Below are positions 22,092 to 34,359 of a stretch of DNA of 64,000 nucleotides, in pieces. Positions within the stretch are counted from its first letter, which is position 1. Each line of letters begins with the position of its first letter. The position numbers and the translations under genes are program-made. The DNA is from Linepithema humile (taxonomy: Eukaryota > Arthropoda > Insecta > Hymenoptera > Formicidae), in contig NC_090129.1 of NCBI RefSeq assembly GCF_040581485.1, forward strand, positions 730,501 through 794,500, written 5' to 3'. Under the pieces are notes generated by a model. That model was not told the origin of the DNA. It saw only the letters and a list, made by a program, of their open reading frames with translations, and did no database searches.

Positions 22092-25000
22092 ATGGCTAAG
22101 CCCGGCGAGTCCAGGAGAATCAGCAAATTGACGAGATCGCGTAACGTGTCGTCGTTCTTCGAGGAATCGACGGAGAGCGCGACGCCACCGAAGACAACGT
22201 TGAGCGTCGTCGCGGATGTTCACACCGAGGCGGAGAATCCTAACCGACAGCGACGACGACGGGGCAGCGACGAGAACAATCATTCAGGTGATAAGGAAAC
22301 CAGGCGATCGTCCGAGATCTCCAAAGCCTCCTCGCGAGCGAGCGAGGCGTCGCGGGATCGCTCTTCCGGTCGCGGCACCAGGAACTCTTCGAGGGATCGC
22401 TCCAGGCACTCGCACGATGACTTGACAGTGGAGTCGTTGGATTTGATAGAGGAATTTACGACGAGCAAGAAGATGGAGTCTCCTGAGGAGAAACCGCGCC
22501 GCCGGAAACAGTGGAGCACCGTTGCGAGCTTGGCGAACGAGGTGGAAGCGGATGCGAAGAGGCTGCCGCGGAAGCGCTGGTTGAAGGACGCCGGCATTAT
22601 TCGATTACCCGAGACGAAGGACGCGTCTCCGTTGATCGACGCCCCGCGTCGACTTCCGGTCCCGGCACCGCGATCCAGCGTACGACAGAGCGTTGCCGCC
22701 TCCTTTCACTTTGACAATCCGGCGTTCGTGTCCGAAAATGAGGACGAGGTGCTCAGGATCGAGACTGATCACAATCGGGAAAGCACGAGGATCGAGATGA
22801 GGAGGCTGAGCGATCGTTCGAGCGGATCCAGCGGCTTGTCGCGGAAGCATCGGAAAGACGTGGCGGACAGCGACGATCGGTCCTCGAGGACCAAGTCCTC
22901 GGCGAGTCGAAGGGACAGCGTTGAAGAGCAGGAATTGTCGGGCACCTCGGCCAGCCTCGAGAGAATCACCGACCTTCGCACGAGCTCGATCGCCTCCGAG
23001 GCGCGTTCCGGGACAAGCGAGAGAAAATCCCGACCGGAAGCGAGGCGGGACCGGTCGTCGAGGAAAGAGGAGCGATTGTTTAAGAAGAAAGAGCCGCCGA
23101 GCGACGAGATCGTGAGTTCGTCCGCGCGGAACGTGGATTCCGCGACGAAAACCTCGACGGAAACGAGAGTCCGAAAGAAGAAGAAGCGGAAACGAAAGCA
23201 GGAGAAGGAGGAGGCAAAGGAAAAGGGGGAGATGAAGTATGTTTCCGTGACGGTTCATCGGGCGGACGTGCTGGAGGCCGATTACGTAAGCGCGAAGCGG
23301 CCGATGGTGAGGGTGCACATCGTGGAGGCTCGCACGGGTTCGTACTTGAAGACGAGCACAGCGAGCAATCGGGAGAACGCGCATCTCCAGCCGATGATCA
23401 CCGGCAAATTCGATTTCAAAGAGAACAGATCGATGATACCGGTCTGGGAGGAGGAGCTCATCTTCGAGCACGACTTCGACGAGATCGTCCGGCGTGAGGA
23501 TGGCGACCAAGTGGTGATCCTCTTCGAAGTGATAGACCTCCTAAGCTTCGCCGAAGCGAGTCTCAGCTACGACAGAGTCGGCAAGTTTCCCTGCGGCGCG
23601 ATAACGTTGTTTATGATATCAGGATTCTTTTATCTCATCGTGTAACGAGAATAAACATGCTATTTGTTAAAATTTAAGATAAATTGACTTTTTTTTGTAA
23701 ATTAATCGTTGTAATTTTACTAAATAATTTATATAAAATATATTCTAGCGATGAATATTCAACTCTTGAATATTAATGACGTCATTGAAATACTCAATAA
23801 TAAAATCTCTCATTAAAAGTAATGTTTTTTAATGTTTTGAGAAACATTTATTAATTGTAGCGTCCGAAGAAATGGTATTTCTTCGGGAGAATAGAAAATT
23901 TAACAAATCAACGAACAAAAAAAAATCTTAAATAATTCCGTATGTCTAATATTATTTTTAGGTAGCGAGGGCTGTTGGAACAAAATCGCCTGGGCATTTC
24001 TTAAGCCGATAGGAAATAACAACGTTCAGCACGTAGATAAAAAAGTCCGCTTACAGTTATACAAACCTAAGCGAAACTTTAAAAGATACGGGAAACATAA
24101 ATGTGAGGTATGCATTTTTCTTTCTAATTGTGGAATCTAATCATTTCTAATCTCGAACTTTCGAAAATAGAATGACAAATCTTTGGAATTTTTCAAAAAT
24201 ATACATATAATTGTATCACGTGTTTTTCTCTCCGTCTCAAATAATCCATTATTTCAAGATTTCCGGTGTCGCGATTTCCTCAGCGATCGAGTATTATATC
24301 AGGGAGAAGAGAAAAAAGAATCTTTTTATAAATAATACTTAATTCATTACTTTTCGCACACGCAGGTATACACCTGGTGGCAGTCGAACAACAGGGACAA
24401 GTACCCCAGCAGTCTCCTCGTGACGGTGACGTCGGTGCCGCCGCCGAAGTGCGAGCCCGTGCTTTATCAGCAGCTGCCGCTGCACGAGATCCTCGGCGAC
24501 ACTCGAAACGATTCGCGGATACCGTCGACGCGCACGTCGGACTCGATCGGTCTGCCGAAATGGGCGCGGATGGCCGCCCAGTCCTGCAAGATCCCGAACG
24601 AGAGGATGTTCGAAACGGAGACGAGCGAGAACGGCTGCTTCTACGTGGCGTTCAGCAACGACGGCAAGTATCTGGCCTGCGCCCATTCCGAGGAGTACAA
24701 TTATCCGATTGTCGTTTACGAGGTGCGTCAATGTCGCAGCTAGCTCGATGATAAAGTTAAATAGTGCACCTAGAGAGGAGTGTTAAAGCGTGCAAAAGTA
24801 AATTAAATTCCGGATCGCTGAACAATGAATTATTCCAATGTAGTGCTTATTGAATCGTGGCAGCTATCGTTACTTCGATTTCAGGTCGAATCCGGCAAGA
24901 TTCACGTTCGATTTCTCGGCCACAAGACTTTCGTGTACTCACTAAGCTGGTCCAGCGACGATCGTCACCTGTTGTCGGCATCCGCGGATCAAACGGCGCG

Positions 25001-27108
25001 CATCTGGGATGTTCGCGACCAGATCATCCAGCACATCGAGGTAGCGATTCAGCGGATAGCTGTTCGAGCATTATTCTAATTTGTTTGTTGAAAAATTTAA
25101 CGATGGCGGTCTATAAATTTTGTAGATTTTTTTAACAAAAAAACGCTCGTATTTTTTTACAGTTATAAAGATATTAAGGCTCCTGGATACTCGCCGCGGC
25201 CATGTTGGATTGTGATGGCAGAGGCGAGAAATGCAGGCGTTTAAATTCTTGCGTGCCGAATAAAAAAATATTTTAATGAAATAACAATATAGATCGCTTT
25301 AGCACACTTGTGAAATTGACCGAAAACGATGCTTTTCCCTTAACAGTTCATCAAAATATCTTTTTATTTAAAAATGGCACGCAAGAATTCTCAGCGTGTA
25401 ATTCCTCGCCTCCGACGTCGCAATGCAACATGGCCGCGGCGAGCCCAGGAGCCTTAATATCTTTATAATTGTAAAAAAATATGCCTCTAATTATTAAACT
25501 TAATAATAATGTTAAAAATGCAGTTTAGTTTGCAACGCGCAGCTTTTAAGATGTTTAAGATGAATTTTTGAGCGAAAATTCACGTAATTCGCGCGAAAAC
25601 TGAAGACGAAACCGGCGCCCCCAATTAGAGATTTGCCGATTTATCGCAGATGCTACCACACCCTTCGTACGTCTATTGCGCCACGTATGGGCCCGGCAAG
25701 ACGACGATCGTGGCGACTGGATGCTACGATCGCGTGGCTCGTATCTGGGCGGGCGACAGGAAGTCGCGGAAGCGCGAGCTAAGTCAAGAGCTGGAGGGCC
25801 ACGAGGGTTTCGTCAATTCTATGGTTTTCCAAAAGAACGGTAACTTAATCACGGCCGATAGCGTAGGGTCGATAATTCTCTGGACAGCTCGTAGGAACAG
25901 CAGGATCGCGGCGCGGCGCGAGTGGCGCAGCGAGCGGAAGATAAAGGTTCGCGAGATCGAGGGCGTCGTTATCAATACTATCGCTTTGCACCCGTTGGAG
26001 TCTCGACTCCTCGTGCACTCGCGCGACAACGGTCTGCGCATGCTGGATCTCGCAACCGGCGTGGTTCTGCAAAAGTATCGACAACTGCACAATCGAAGGC
26101 ACGCTTCAAAACAAGACTTATTATTGAGAATCGATAAAAAAAATCTCGCTCGGCTATTTTCGATCTAACAAACCTCTTCCCTTCCTTCTCGTTCGCAGGA
26201 TACAAGCGAAGGCCTGTATATCGCCCTGCGGCGGATTAATCCTGTGCGGCGGCGAGGATTCCACGCTAAATATTTGGAACCTAGAGACCGGCAAATACGT
26301 AGCCAGATACAGTGGTGGGAGGAGTTTGGCGAGAGTGGTGGTCGCTTGCGTAGATTATCATCCCTACGACCACGTGTTGGCATTCTCAACGTTCGGCAAT
26401 CCCTCGGCAGTCTCAGTCTTGAAGTTCAACAAGAACGTGAGCGACAACGACGTCGGACTGAATCTCATAGACGACGCGTCGCAAGCTCGCGGCAACGAAA
26501 TAATCCTGAACGTTTTGGAGCATCCTCCGTCGCGACAGAGCAAGTCCAGCGGCGGAAAGGCAGGGTCGAGCAGAAAAGCCTCTTCTTCGTCCAATCGTCC
26601 CGCGGCAGATCCCGCGATACAAATAGAAGACAACAATCCCGCGCGCCCGTGGACGAAACTGCGTCGCCTGAAGGAGATGGAGCGAAGCTGGGAGGAGAAA
26701 GGCCAGAGTCGGCTGTACCGTATCATCCGGAAGATCGACTCGCTGCTGTCCAAGAAGTCCATGTTCCCCGAGGACGTGATAGGCGGCAAGTGGACGTCCA
26801 GCGCGAACGACGGCAAGAATTCCTGGATCGACTTGGAGAGCGGCGTGTCCAGCCCTGACGCTCGAGATGTGTCCAGAAGCCAGGATCCTTCGTCCGACTT
26901 CCACGATTTGGCGGCTCTATTCGAAACTGCCGCGCCTTCGCGCAAAAGTTCATTAGAGAGTGCCGGCACGTACGTCATCGAGATGCCGGAATTCGAAAAC
27001 AAGATCGCCGGAATCAGATCCGAAGACGTGGAGTCTGGTCAAACATACGGCAGCAGCAGTTCGCACGTGAGCAATACTACGTTCGTTATTGAGAACGAGC
27101 GCACGTGA
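22092..27108 (+). CDS. Ahi1: Jouberin (AHI1), WD40 protein of the ciliary transition zone
   Basis: AHI1 is a Joubert-syndrome protein at the ciliary base. Exons: 22092-23580, 23962-24107, 24366-24722, 24885-25040, 25650-26098, 26199-27108; 1168 aa. I chose ATG 22092 (GCCATGG context). Residues 1-390 are charged, Ser/Arg-rich and probably disordered. Then comes a conserved C2-like region (VSVTVHRADVLE through CWNKIAWAFLKPIG, about 395-520). The WD40 repeats run about 640-930, with GHKTFVYSLSWSSDDRHLLS, HEGFVNSMVFQ, ISPCGGLILCGGEDSTLNIW and VDYHPYDHVLAFSTFG. The C terminus is Ser-rich and has no SH3 domain, unlike vertebrate AHI1. Introns at 23581 and 26099 use GC donors. Intron 4 carries a MITE. 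Candidate poly(A) signals AATAAA from 27203. Confidence 0.92.
25150..25491. mobile_element. Foldback MITE with ~107-bp inverted repeats, in AHI1 intron 4
   Basis: The left arm (25150 to about 25256) and the reverse complement of the right arm (25491 back to about 25376) match almost base for base. Both begin TATTTTTTTACA, continue TTATAAAGATATTAAGGCTC and CGCCGCGGCCATGTTG, and end TTCTTGCGTGCC. The loop is only about 120 bases of AT-rich, non-coding sequence, so it has no transposase. Arms meet the flanks at TA on both sides, which fits a Tc1/mariner-like TA target duplication. It sits wholly inside the intron 25041-25649. Arm mismatches suggest it is not very recent. Confidence 0.8.
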
Positions 27109-28478
27109 CTGCACCCCCTCCACTCCCCCCCTTAACTGTAATCTTGTATTGTTCCAAAGATTCTATTTTTATCTTATTGTATGACGATATTTAAACTGAA
27201 GAAATAAATAAATAAACAAATGCAAAAATGGTTGTACAGAAATTTTATTACATACGCAAATTTTAATTTCAGATCAATAAAAAAATAAAAATATTTGCTA
27301 CAACTAAACCTCGTGAGAATCTCGTGAGAAAACGGTACGCACTTGTAATAATGGCGACAAGAGAAACGGTTCCGAATCATGAACTGATTACAAATGTTTA
27401 CAAATGATTAACCGTGTTTGAACCACATGCAAAATCCGAAATATTTTTAAACTGGAGACGCACATATGAGAACGCCATGTGTTTAAAAATTAAATGTTTC
27501 GTATACACAGATACGTATCGAGGTACAGTGGTCTTGCTTTAAAAAAAAAAAAAAAGAAAAAGCAACCGGAAGAAATTTCTGGAATATACTCTGAGTCCAT
27601 CATAACTCTGAATCCAACAACTGCGCCACTCCACAATGTGCCTACTACGCGCAGTTCTACGCGAGTACGGATTGTAATCCAAAGTCATTAATCAAGAAGA
27701 CGGTTTAATCTACCATTTAAAAAATGTTTGCAACAACCGTAGATTTGTCCTGCTTTAAGTTCTTTTGTCAGTTCCGTTTAAACATATTTCATTGATTTTG
27801 TCCGTGAACTTTTATCTCAAAATTCTTATACTCTTACAATTCCTTTTTTTTTTTTTTAAATTATATTGCACATTTTATTGTCCGAGATTTTCTAAGCGGA
27901 CACACAAGCAGAACAAGTCTTAAATCAAATCGCATCACGTTATGCAATAAGAGTTACATATGTATTTATTTTTTATTTACTGTTCTAGATATGGAATGTT
28001 GTTGCTTAGTTTATTAATGAATATCCATAATATATATTATACACAGCCAATCTCTTGTCGTCAGACAATCATACTGTTTTGTCTAATATGAAACAATCCT
28101 GCGAATTTGTGGAACGACAAAAAGAAAATTAAAAGGAAAAACGTAACGCAACACTGCTAATAAGAATATCCGACGCGAATTGAACAATCCTTTCGGAAAT
28201 ACAACAGAGCTATAATAAAACTTGATCTCTCCGAGTAAATAAACTACACATATCAAGGAGTTTCAACAGTAATACATCCCTTAACGAACCGCGATAACAA
28301 GAACGTAATTGACAATAAACTCAGCGAATGTGAAAAAACAAAAAAATCTCATAGCACATGTAGCTTATATTCGTAGGACATATAAAGCCTCTGTATGAAG
28401 ACAAATAGTAAAACAGACGCTTCGATAAATAAAATCTTACTACGCGCATATACTGTCCCCGTTTTCCAAAAAAAAGGG

Positions 28479-28509
<31 letters not shown>

Positions 28510-28770
28510 TAGAAAGAAATTTTTTTGTAATTAAATAAAATATAGATGCTTGTATGTTATCCTCTTATAATACTCGCACGCTTCATTATACCGTGTCGTG
28601 AAAGGAGAAAAAAAAGTATCATTTACGTATCATGATTTACGATTTATTAATCATTTACGTATCGTACTTTTACGAGGAACTCACGTTTCACGGTATAACG
28701 CCGTGTATATAAGAGGATAAGGCGATCATAAAGAAAATGTTGCTGTCGTTTACAAACCAATTGTAACGAG
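27109..28770. other. Convergent 3' UTRs of AHI1 and TDRD7
   Basis: About 1.66 kb of AT-rich sequence between the stop codons of two converging genes. AATAAA motifs from 27203 serve AHI1. TTTATT near 28642 may be the TDRD7 signal on the reverse strand. A poly(A) run lies at 28468-28506. No gene is supported. Confidence 0.6.
28468..28506. repeat. A-rich homopolymer tract
   Basis: AAAAAAAAA, GGG, then a run of about 28 A. No adjacent target duplication or retroelement body was seen, so I treat it as a simple repeat. Confidence 0.8.
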
Positions 28771-31700
28771 CTAACTAGACGACGAAAGATTCTCCTCGAA
28801 TCCATCGATGAATTTGGCACGCTTCTCTTCCACCAACAGTCTGTCAATGTATATGTCTTTCTCGGTGCTGACGTCGATCAATCTTAAGCCGAGCATGGTG
28901 TTAGCAGGAGAGAAGTGGTCAAACACCGATTCGACGACCACCGAGACGAAGTTCTTGTCCAGCACCAAGTCCTTGAACCTCACACAATCGCCTACTAACC
29001 AGTCGTTGTTCATTGGTTCTATTCCTATTCATCGTTAAAAAAAGAAAGTTATTGCTAAAACTCGTTGAAAAAATAATTCAAGTAGAGTTCAATTGTAGGA
29101 AGAGCGCTTTTCTCTTACCAACAAGTTTTGCCTTCACTGCCTGATACGGCAATCTTAGGAACTCGCTTTTCAACGGCTGCAGACTACTGTGTTGCACTAT
29201 CGTCACATCACCGAAGTCACAGAAGTACACAGACACTTCATTATCGCTGATAATATTGGTGACGTATACCCTGAAAAAAAATCAAGTGAGTTAATTGAAA
29301 AACTGTTCTCTCTTCGCGTAACTGTAAAATAATATGTGTATTATCTATGTAGATTTATAGATCTATAGACAGAGATGTGCGAGATCGCATACCTGTACCA
29401 GTCATTGTTGAATATCCCCGCGTAGAGCATGCCCTCGCTGACAGTTTCCAACAATGGACCATCGTATGTGATGTAGCACTTTTGCAGATCTTCCATCATT
29501 GCCTGGAAAAAGATAAAATTCCGATATAAAGATTTATTTTGTTTGACTGCTTAAGCTTCAACATAGGCAAAAAATATATGCCTTTGTACGTACTTTCAGC
29601 TCATTCGCATCATTTAATGGTTGCACGATAAAGTGTCCCGGATGTGCGGCCAACGTTATGTGAACGTCAAAGTACTGGCCGATATCCGAGATCGTGGGCG
29701 GATTCAATTTACCGACAGGCTCGAGGGCGCGAGAATTCCTGCGTTCCACGCGTTTCTTGGCCTTGATATTATTGTTGCTGTCTTCGTTGACTCTGCAAAT
29801 GTAATGATAAAGCGTTTATGATCAAGCTTAGAAACTAAAGGACGCAAGAGCAGTGGAACAGAATACAAAGAAATATGAAACACAAGTCGAATGTGACAGA
29901 CATATCCCTCTCTAAAAAAAGGCATATTATTATTTACTTTTGAAGTTTCTTTTCGTTGTCATCGTGATGATTATCGATCGATTTATCTATCATCAAGTTC
30001 GCGTAGATGATTTCGTTTATTATCGATCAATCGTCATAGAGATGATTGCGTTTGACAGTTTGTAAGAAAAGAAAAAAAAGCGCGCGTTACACGTGCGCAC
30101 GTATGTCCTAGTAGTTATAAAATATACAAAAGACGCAACAATAAGACGATGCATTCTTGACACAAAAAGGAAGCTTCATTAAGGGGGATTTCTACCTTGT
30201 TAGGCAAAAAAAATCGTTTTTTTATTGTATTTTTTAAAAGGCTGGGACTTTGAGAATATGTTTCTAAAATGGCACGAAGATACGAATACTTACTTTAATA
30301 GCTGGCTGTCCAAGTTCACTGCTTGATTAATGGAGGCCAGCATGTCATTCGTTCCGACTCTCTTAAATATCTCCACCACCGGTATTCCACCGGATGCTAT
30401 TCTGATGACTTTTGCCAAAAGCAGATCCGTGTCCGAGACTAGTTCGCGGAATCTGGCCACGAGCTTATCGTCATACATCGACGGAGTGATGGTGTCCAGA
30501 TAGATTTGTGTCGCCTGTTTTTTTTTTTTTTTTACGCAAGTATATAAATATTAATGTTTTATTTAAAAACCCATTACATTTTTTTACAAATAATAAAGAA
30601 ATAAATTTTGGTTTTACCTGCGGAGGAATGCACTGTAAAGTCTTTGAAAAGTTCTCTATTGGAAGCAAGTTTTTCCTCGACGTCGTGATGGTTTTACCAA
30701 CATCAACCAGAAATACCGTTACTCCATCGTTGGGGATGTCGGTCACCCTCGCTCTATACAGTTGTGAGTTCCACTTCACAAGATATATCTTTGTAAAGTT
30801 AAGTGCCTTCAAAGAATTCGCCGCATTGCTTGCGAATGCTTGACATATAATCTCATCGTTCAACAGAGTCCTGACGAGCGTGTCCAACTGCGCATAGACC
30901 TTACCGAACTTGTCAATGTGTGTAACATATAATTTGATTAATTCTCCCGCCTGTGAAAAAGAAATGGAACATGATTAAATTACAAAAACGAATGAACCCT
31001 TTGGAGAATTTTTTAATATAATCGAGCAGCAACTTCTGCTTTTGAAAAGTGATGTTTTTTTTAAGGAAAATTTATAATTCAAATTTTATTCATGCAGTTA
31101 GGCATATTGCTGCAGCAAAGGATTAAACGAAATACGAAATCGTGGATAATTACTGCGGTTTTAGACGAGGCGATGATGTGATTTAAAATTTTGTCGAATA
31201 CAATCTGGTTCACATTTTCGTCCGCGTCCTCTTTGCTGGTGTCGTAAAAGGTCACTGTTGTAAAAGAACCATATTCATCGGTATCCGTGCTGTGCACCGT
31301 CGCTAAAAACATGCGATCGGAAATGAGATAATTTTCAACTTCCGTAGTCGCCTGGGCGTAATCTTGAAAGACCACCAGTTCATGAAGAGCCACTCTAATC
31401 GCCTGTATAAAAATACACGAGTGCATTATTAATATTGTTAGCGCAAAGATCAAACAGAAGCGACAGTGAATCGACTACAGATGCGTCACCTGAGCGGGAA
31501 GGATGCAGAATATCTTCTCCAAGGGATGCAGCAAATTGGATTTGTACTGCTCCTCGTATCCCTCGTCGATGAAGAAAACCGTGACGAGTCCGGCCTCGGA
31601 TTCTATACACTGGACTCGATGCCAATAGTCGTCCTCTTGAACGGCGTAAAAATGGCCGACGATGCATCCTGCTGACGCCGAGGCCGATTCCTTCTCTTGA

Positions 31701-34359
31701 CTGTAGTGCTTCTTCATATCGTTCATCATGTCGACAAAGCTGTCCTGCAATAAGACGAATTTAGCTTTTATTTGCGAAACGAACAAACGGATAAGCAATG
31801 CGGTCTCTATTTACATTGTCGTCGCCAAGCCGGACCCAGACTTCCTTGGTGTTCACGACATGAGTGACGCACACGTGCCAGATAGTCGCTTCTGGCACTG
31901 TCAATTTATCGGGCGCGGCGGGCCCGATCGGACTCAACTGTATCTTCTCACCAGACAGACAGATGATCTCAGAAGTGTCTCTGGACGACGGGTTGTTACT
32001 GTCGGATCGCTGAAACATCGGGAGAAACATAACGCTTAATTTCCAGCGCGACACTTCGCCTCGAAATGAAGAAAATGTATTTTACTTTCAATTCCTGAGA
32101 GGTTCGGCAAAGTATCGTCAAATCGCCGACGCCCTTCTCCTGGTTCATCTCCGTGCATTCCTCGATAATCCTCTCCCAGTTGTGAGGCAGAGCTTCGCCG
32201 TGCTCCTTGTTATAATATTCGGGCAGCAGATGCATGAAGATTCCACTGTGGTGTCTCGTCACGATGTTCAAAATCCGCTTCTTCACCACTGTCGTGTCGA
32301 TGGTCGTCACCTCGGGACTCGCGGCCTCCTTCGTGAGGTTCACCAACGCCAGTCGCGCCGCCATTTTCTCAGCTTCCTGCTCGGTGGCCGCGTCTTCTGG
32401 AAACGTATGGAATGTGTGCACGCCAACCTGCAAGGTGCAACGGCGAATTAATAGGTAAAATCGATTTCTTCCGGCATACCGTGTAATTCAATCAACATTT
32501 TTACTTTCACACTGGCGTAGATGGTGACTTTGACAGAATGTTTGTCTTTCTTCGAATACATCCTGTATACAGGTGATGATAAGTTCATCATATTGGCACA
32601 AGTTTCCAGCTCTTTTCGAGGATCCGACACCTAGAACGGAAAATACAACTGCGTGAGAACACATTCAATCGGATTGCTATTTTTTTTTCCTTTCTTCTGT
32701 CAAAATTTCTCTTACTTTTGACATATCGATGATAGATTGAGGGGTCGAAGCGAGGACGTTTCCATTATTGCCGTTGTTATAATTCCTAGTCGGCGACGAA
32801 GGTGTTCGAGGAATATGTGTGGGAGAAATTTTGAGTCTGTCGCTTAATTTCGTGGTTTTCGATTCCGCAGTCTTTGATTTCACGTTTATCACAGTCGTGG
32901 CTGCTGTCTTGTCATTTAATACTTTGCACTTGAAGTTCTCGATAGTCTTACAATTATTGCCGTTTTGATTCAAAGTCGCTATATTTGTCACTTTATCTTT
33001 CAGTCTCTAAAAGCATTAGTGCGATTAATAAGACTTATCGGGAGTTCCAAAATGAAACTCTCAATTTAAATCTGCACTTACTTTAGTTGGGGAAACTGGT
33101 GGTGTAACCGGACCAAAGCTTGGGTTCTCGCTATTATGCGGGAACGGACACTGCACTCTAGTTCCCATGAGAGGCATTATAGGTCTGAAACATTATTTGT
33201 CATAAATATATAAAACTATACATTTATGCAAGAATTATTAAATAAGTGTGCATATTTTTATTAAAATTAATATTTATATAAAGATAAAATATATTAAATT
33301 TTATTAATATTTCAAAAACATTAAGTTTTATATTAAATTTAATATAAAAAAATTATAGGAATTCTTTTGGTTATCCAATATATTAAAAAATTTTAATTGC
33401 TTAATAGTTTCTATAAAGTTTACAAAGATTTGTAGCTATTGAAAATAAGATAGCATTTTGAATGAGAATAAAGATAAATCATCACTTGTTAATTTACATT
33501 GCATTCATTATTTTAAAATACGATACACTTGTTCCAATTACCTGCTAAAATCTGTATATAAGCTACTCTTTCCAGGCGTTGATTTAGTAAAGGAACCAGG
33601 AGAATCAACGTAGCTGCTTTTAACAGATTGAAAGTTGCTAGAATTATTGGTTCTAAAACCAGGTGAGAAACTTCTGGCGGCATAACGAGGTGGACTCCAC
33701 TGAAAAACAAATCTACGATCAATCACAGTGCAAATGCAGCAAAACTTATCACACGCTTCAGTATTAAAACAGAATTAATTTAACACAAAACAATAGCTTT
33801 CATCATTAATTTGCGAAAAACAGAGATCAGATAATCATTATTTCTCCAATCGATATTTATCGAAACTTGACTATACCGCACAATAACAATCATGTTCGAA
33901 GAGACGCAAAGTGACAATTACTTTTTTTTTTGATACTTTTCGTCGTGTGCTCTTCTGCCGTGAAATTAATTTCGTGAGATGTGCCGTGTTCTTGGAGGGC
34001 ACAGCTTCCACGTACAGCTCGCCATTTCTTTTGGTCACGGTAATATCCGGTATAGTACGTACGAAAGCGTCCACCGTGGGGTATCCAAATTGTCTGTACG
34101 GTAATGGTTCTCCCGCGATCATACGGTAATCCGCTAAAAAATATAACAAAAATCACCCTTATTTCAATAGCTGAAATAAGCAAAATCATAGAACAATTGT
34201 GAGAAAATCAGCAGATAATATATACATAATTTGAGACATGATTGTATTTCAAATTGAGCAATCATTTTCCTTACCCCATAAATTGTCCAATTTGATACCG
34301 CCTTTGCACGATATCAAGCATGATCGCAAATTCTTCACAACTTCTTCTTGATCCGTCAT
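28771..34359 (-). CDS. TDRD7: Tudor domain-containing protein 7 (Tapas-like)
   Basis: LOTUS-Tudor scaffold of germ granules, working with Vasa and Piwi proteins in the piRNA pathway. Sixteen reverse-strand exons: 34359-34275, 34133-33922, 33699-33542, 33184-33082, 33006-32716, 32630-32505, 32427-32086, 32009-31815, 31744-31490, 31402-31154, 30950-30618, 30514-30294, 29792-29594, 29502-29393, 29270-29119, 29024-28771; all phases close, giving 1094 aa (human 1098). The N-terminal LOTUS domain (residues about 3-90) includes GYPTVDAFVRTIPDI. A dsRBD-like stretch (about 283-350) precedes a second LOTUS (about 355-420). Three Tudor regions follow: about 440-590 (VWVRLGDDN, VTVFFIDEGYEEQ), 670-790 (RARVTDIPNDGVTVFLVDVG) and 920-1015 (VSVYFCDFGDVTIV). 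The donor of exon 6 is the least certain. The multiple Tudors separate it from TDRD5/Tejas. Confidence 0.9.

Noticed and set aside
22605..23510. 301-codon reverse-strand frame inside AHI1 exon 1
   Set aside because: Antisense shadow of the Arg/Ser-rich AHI1 N terminus; Arg/Leu-rich without domain content.
30175..30290. Possible transposon end (AAGGGGGATTTCTACC) in a TDRD7 intron
   Set aside because: No matching inverted end or target duplication found nearby.
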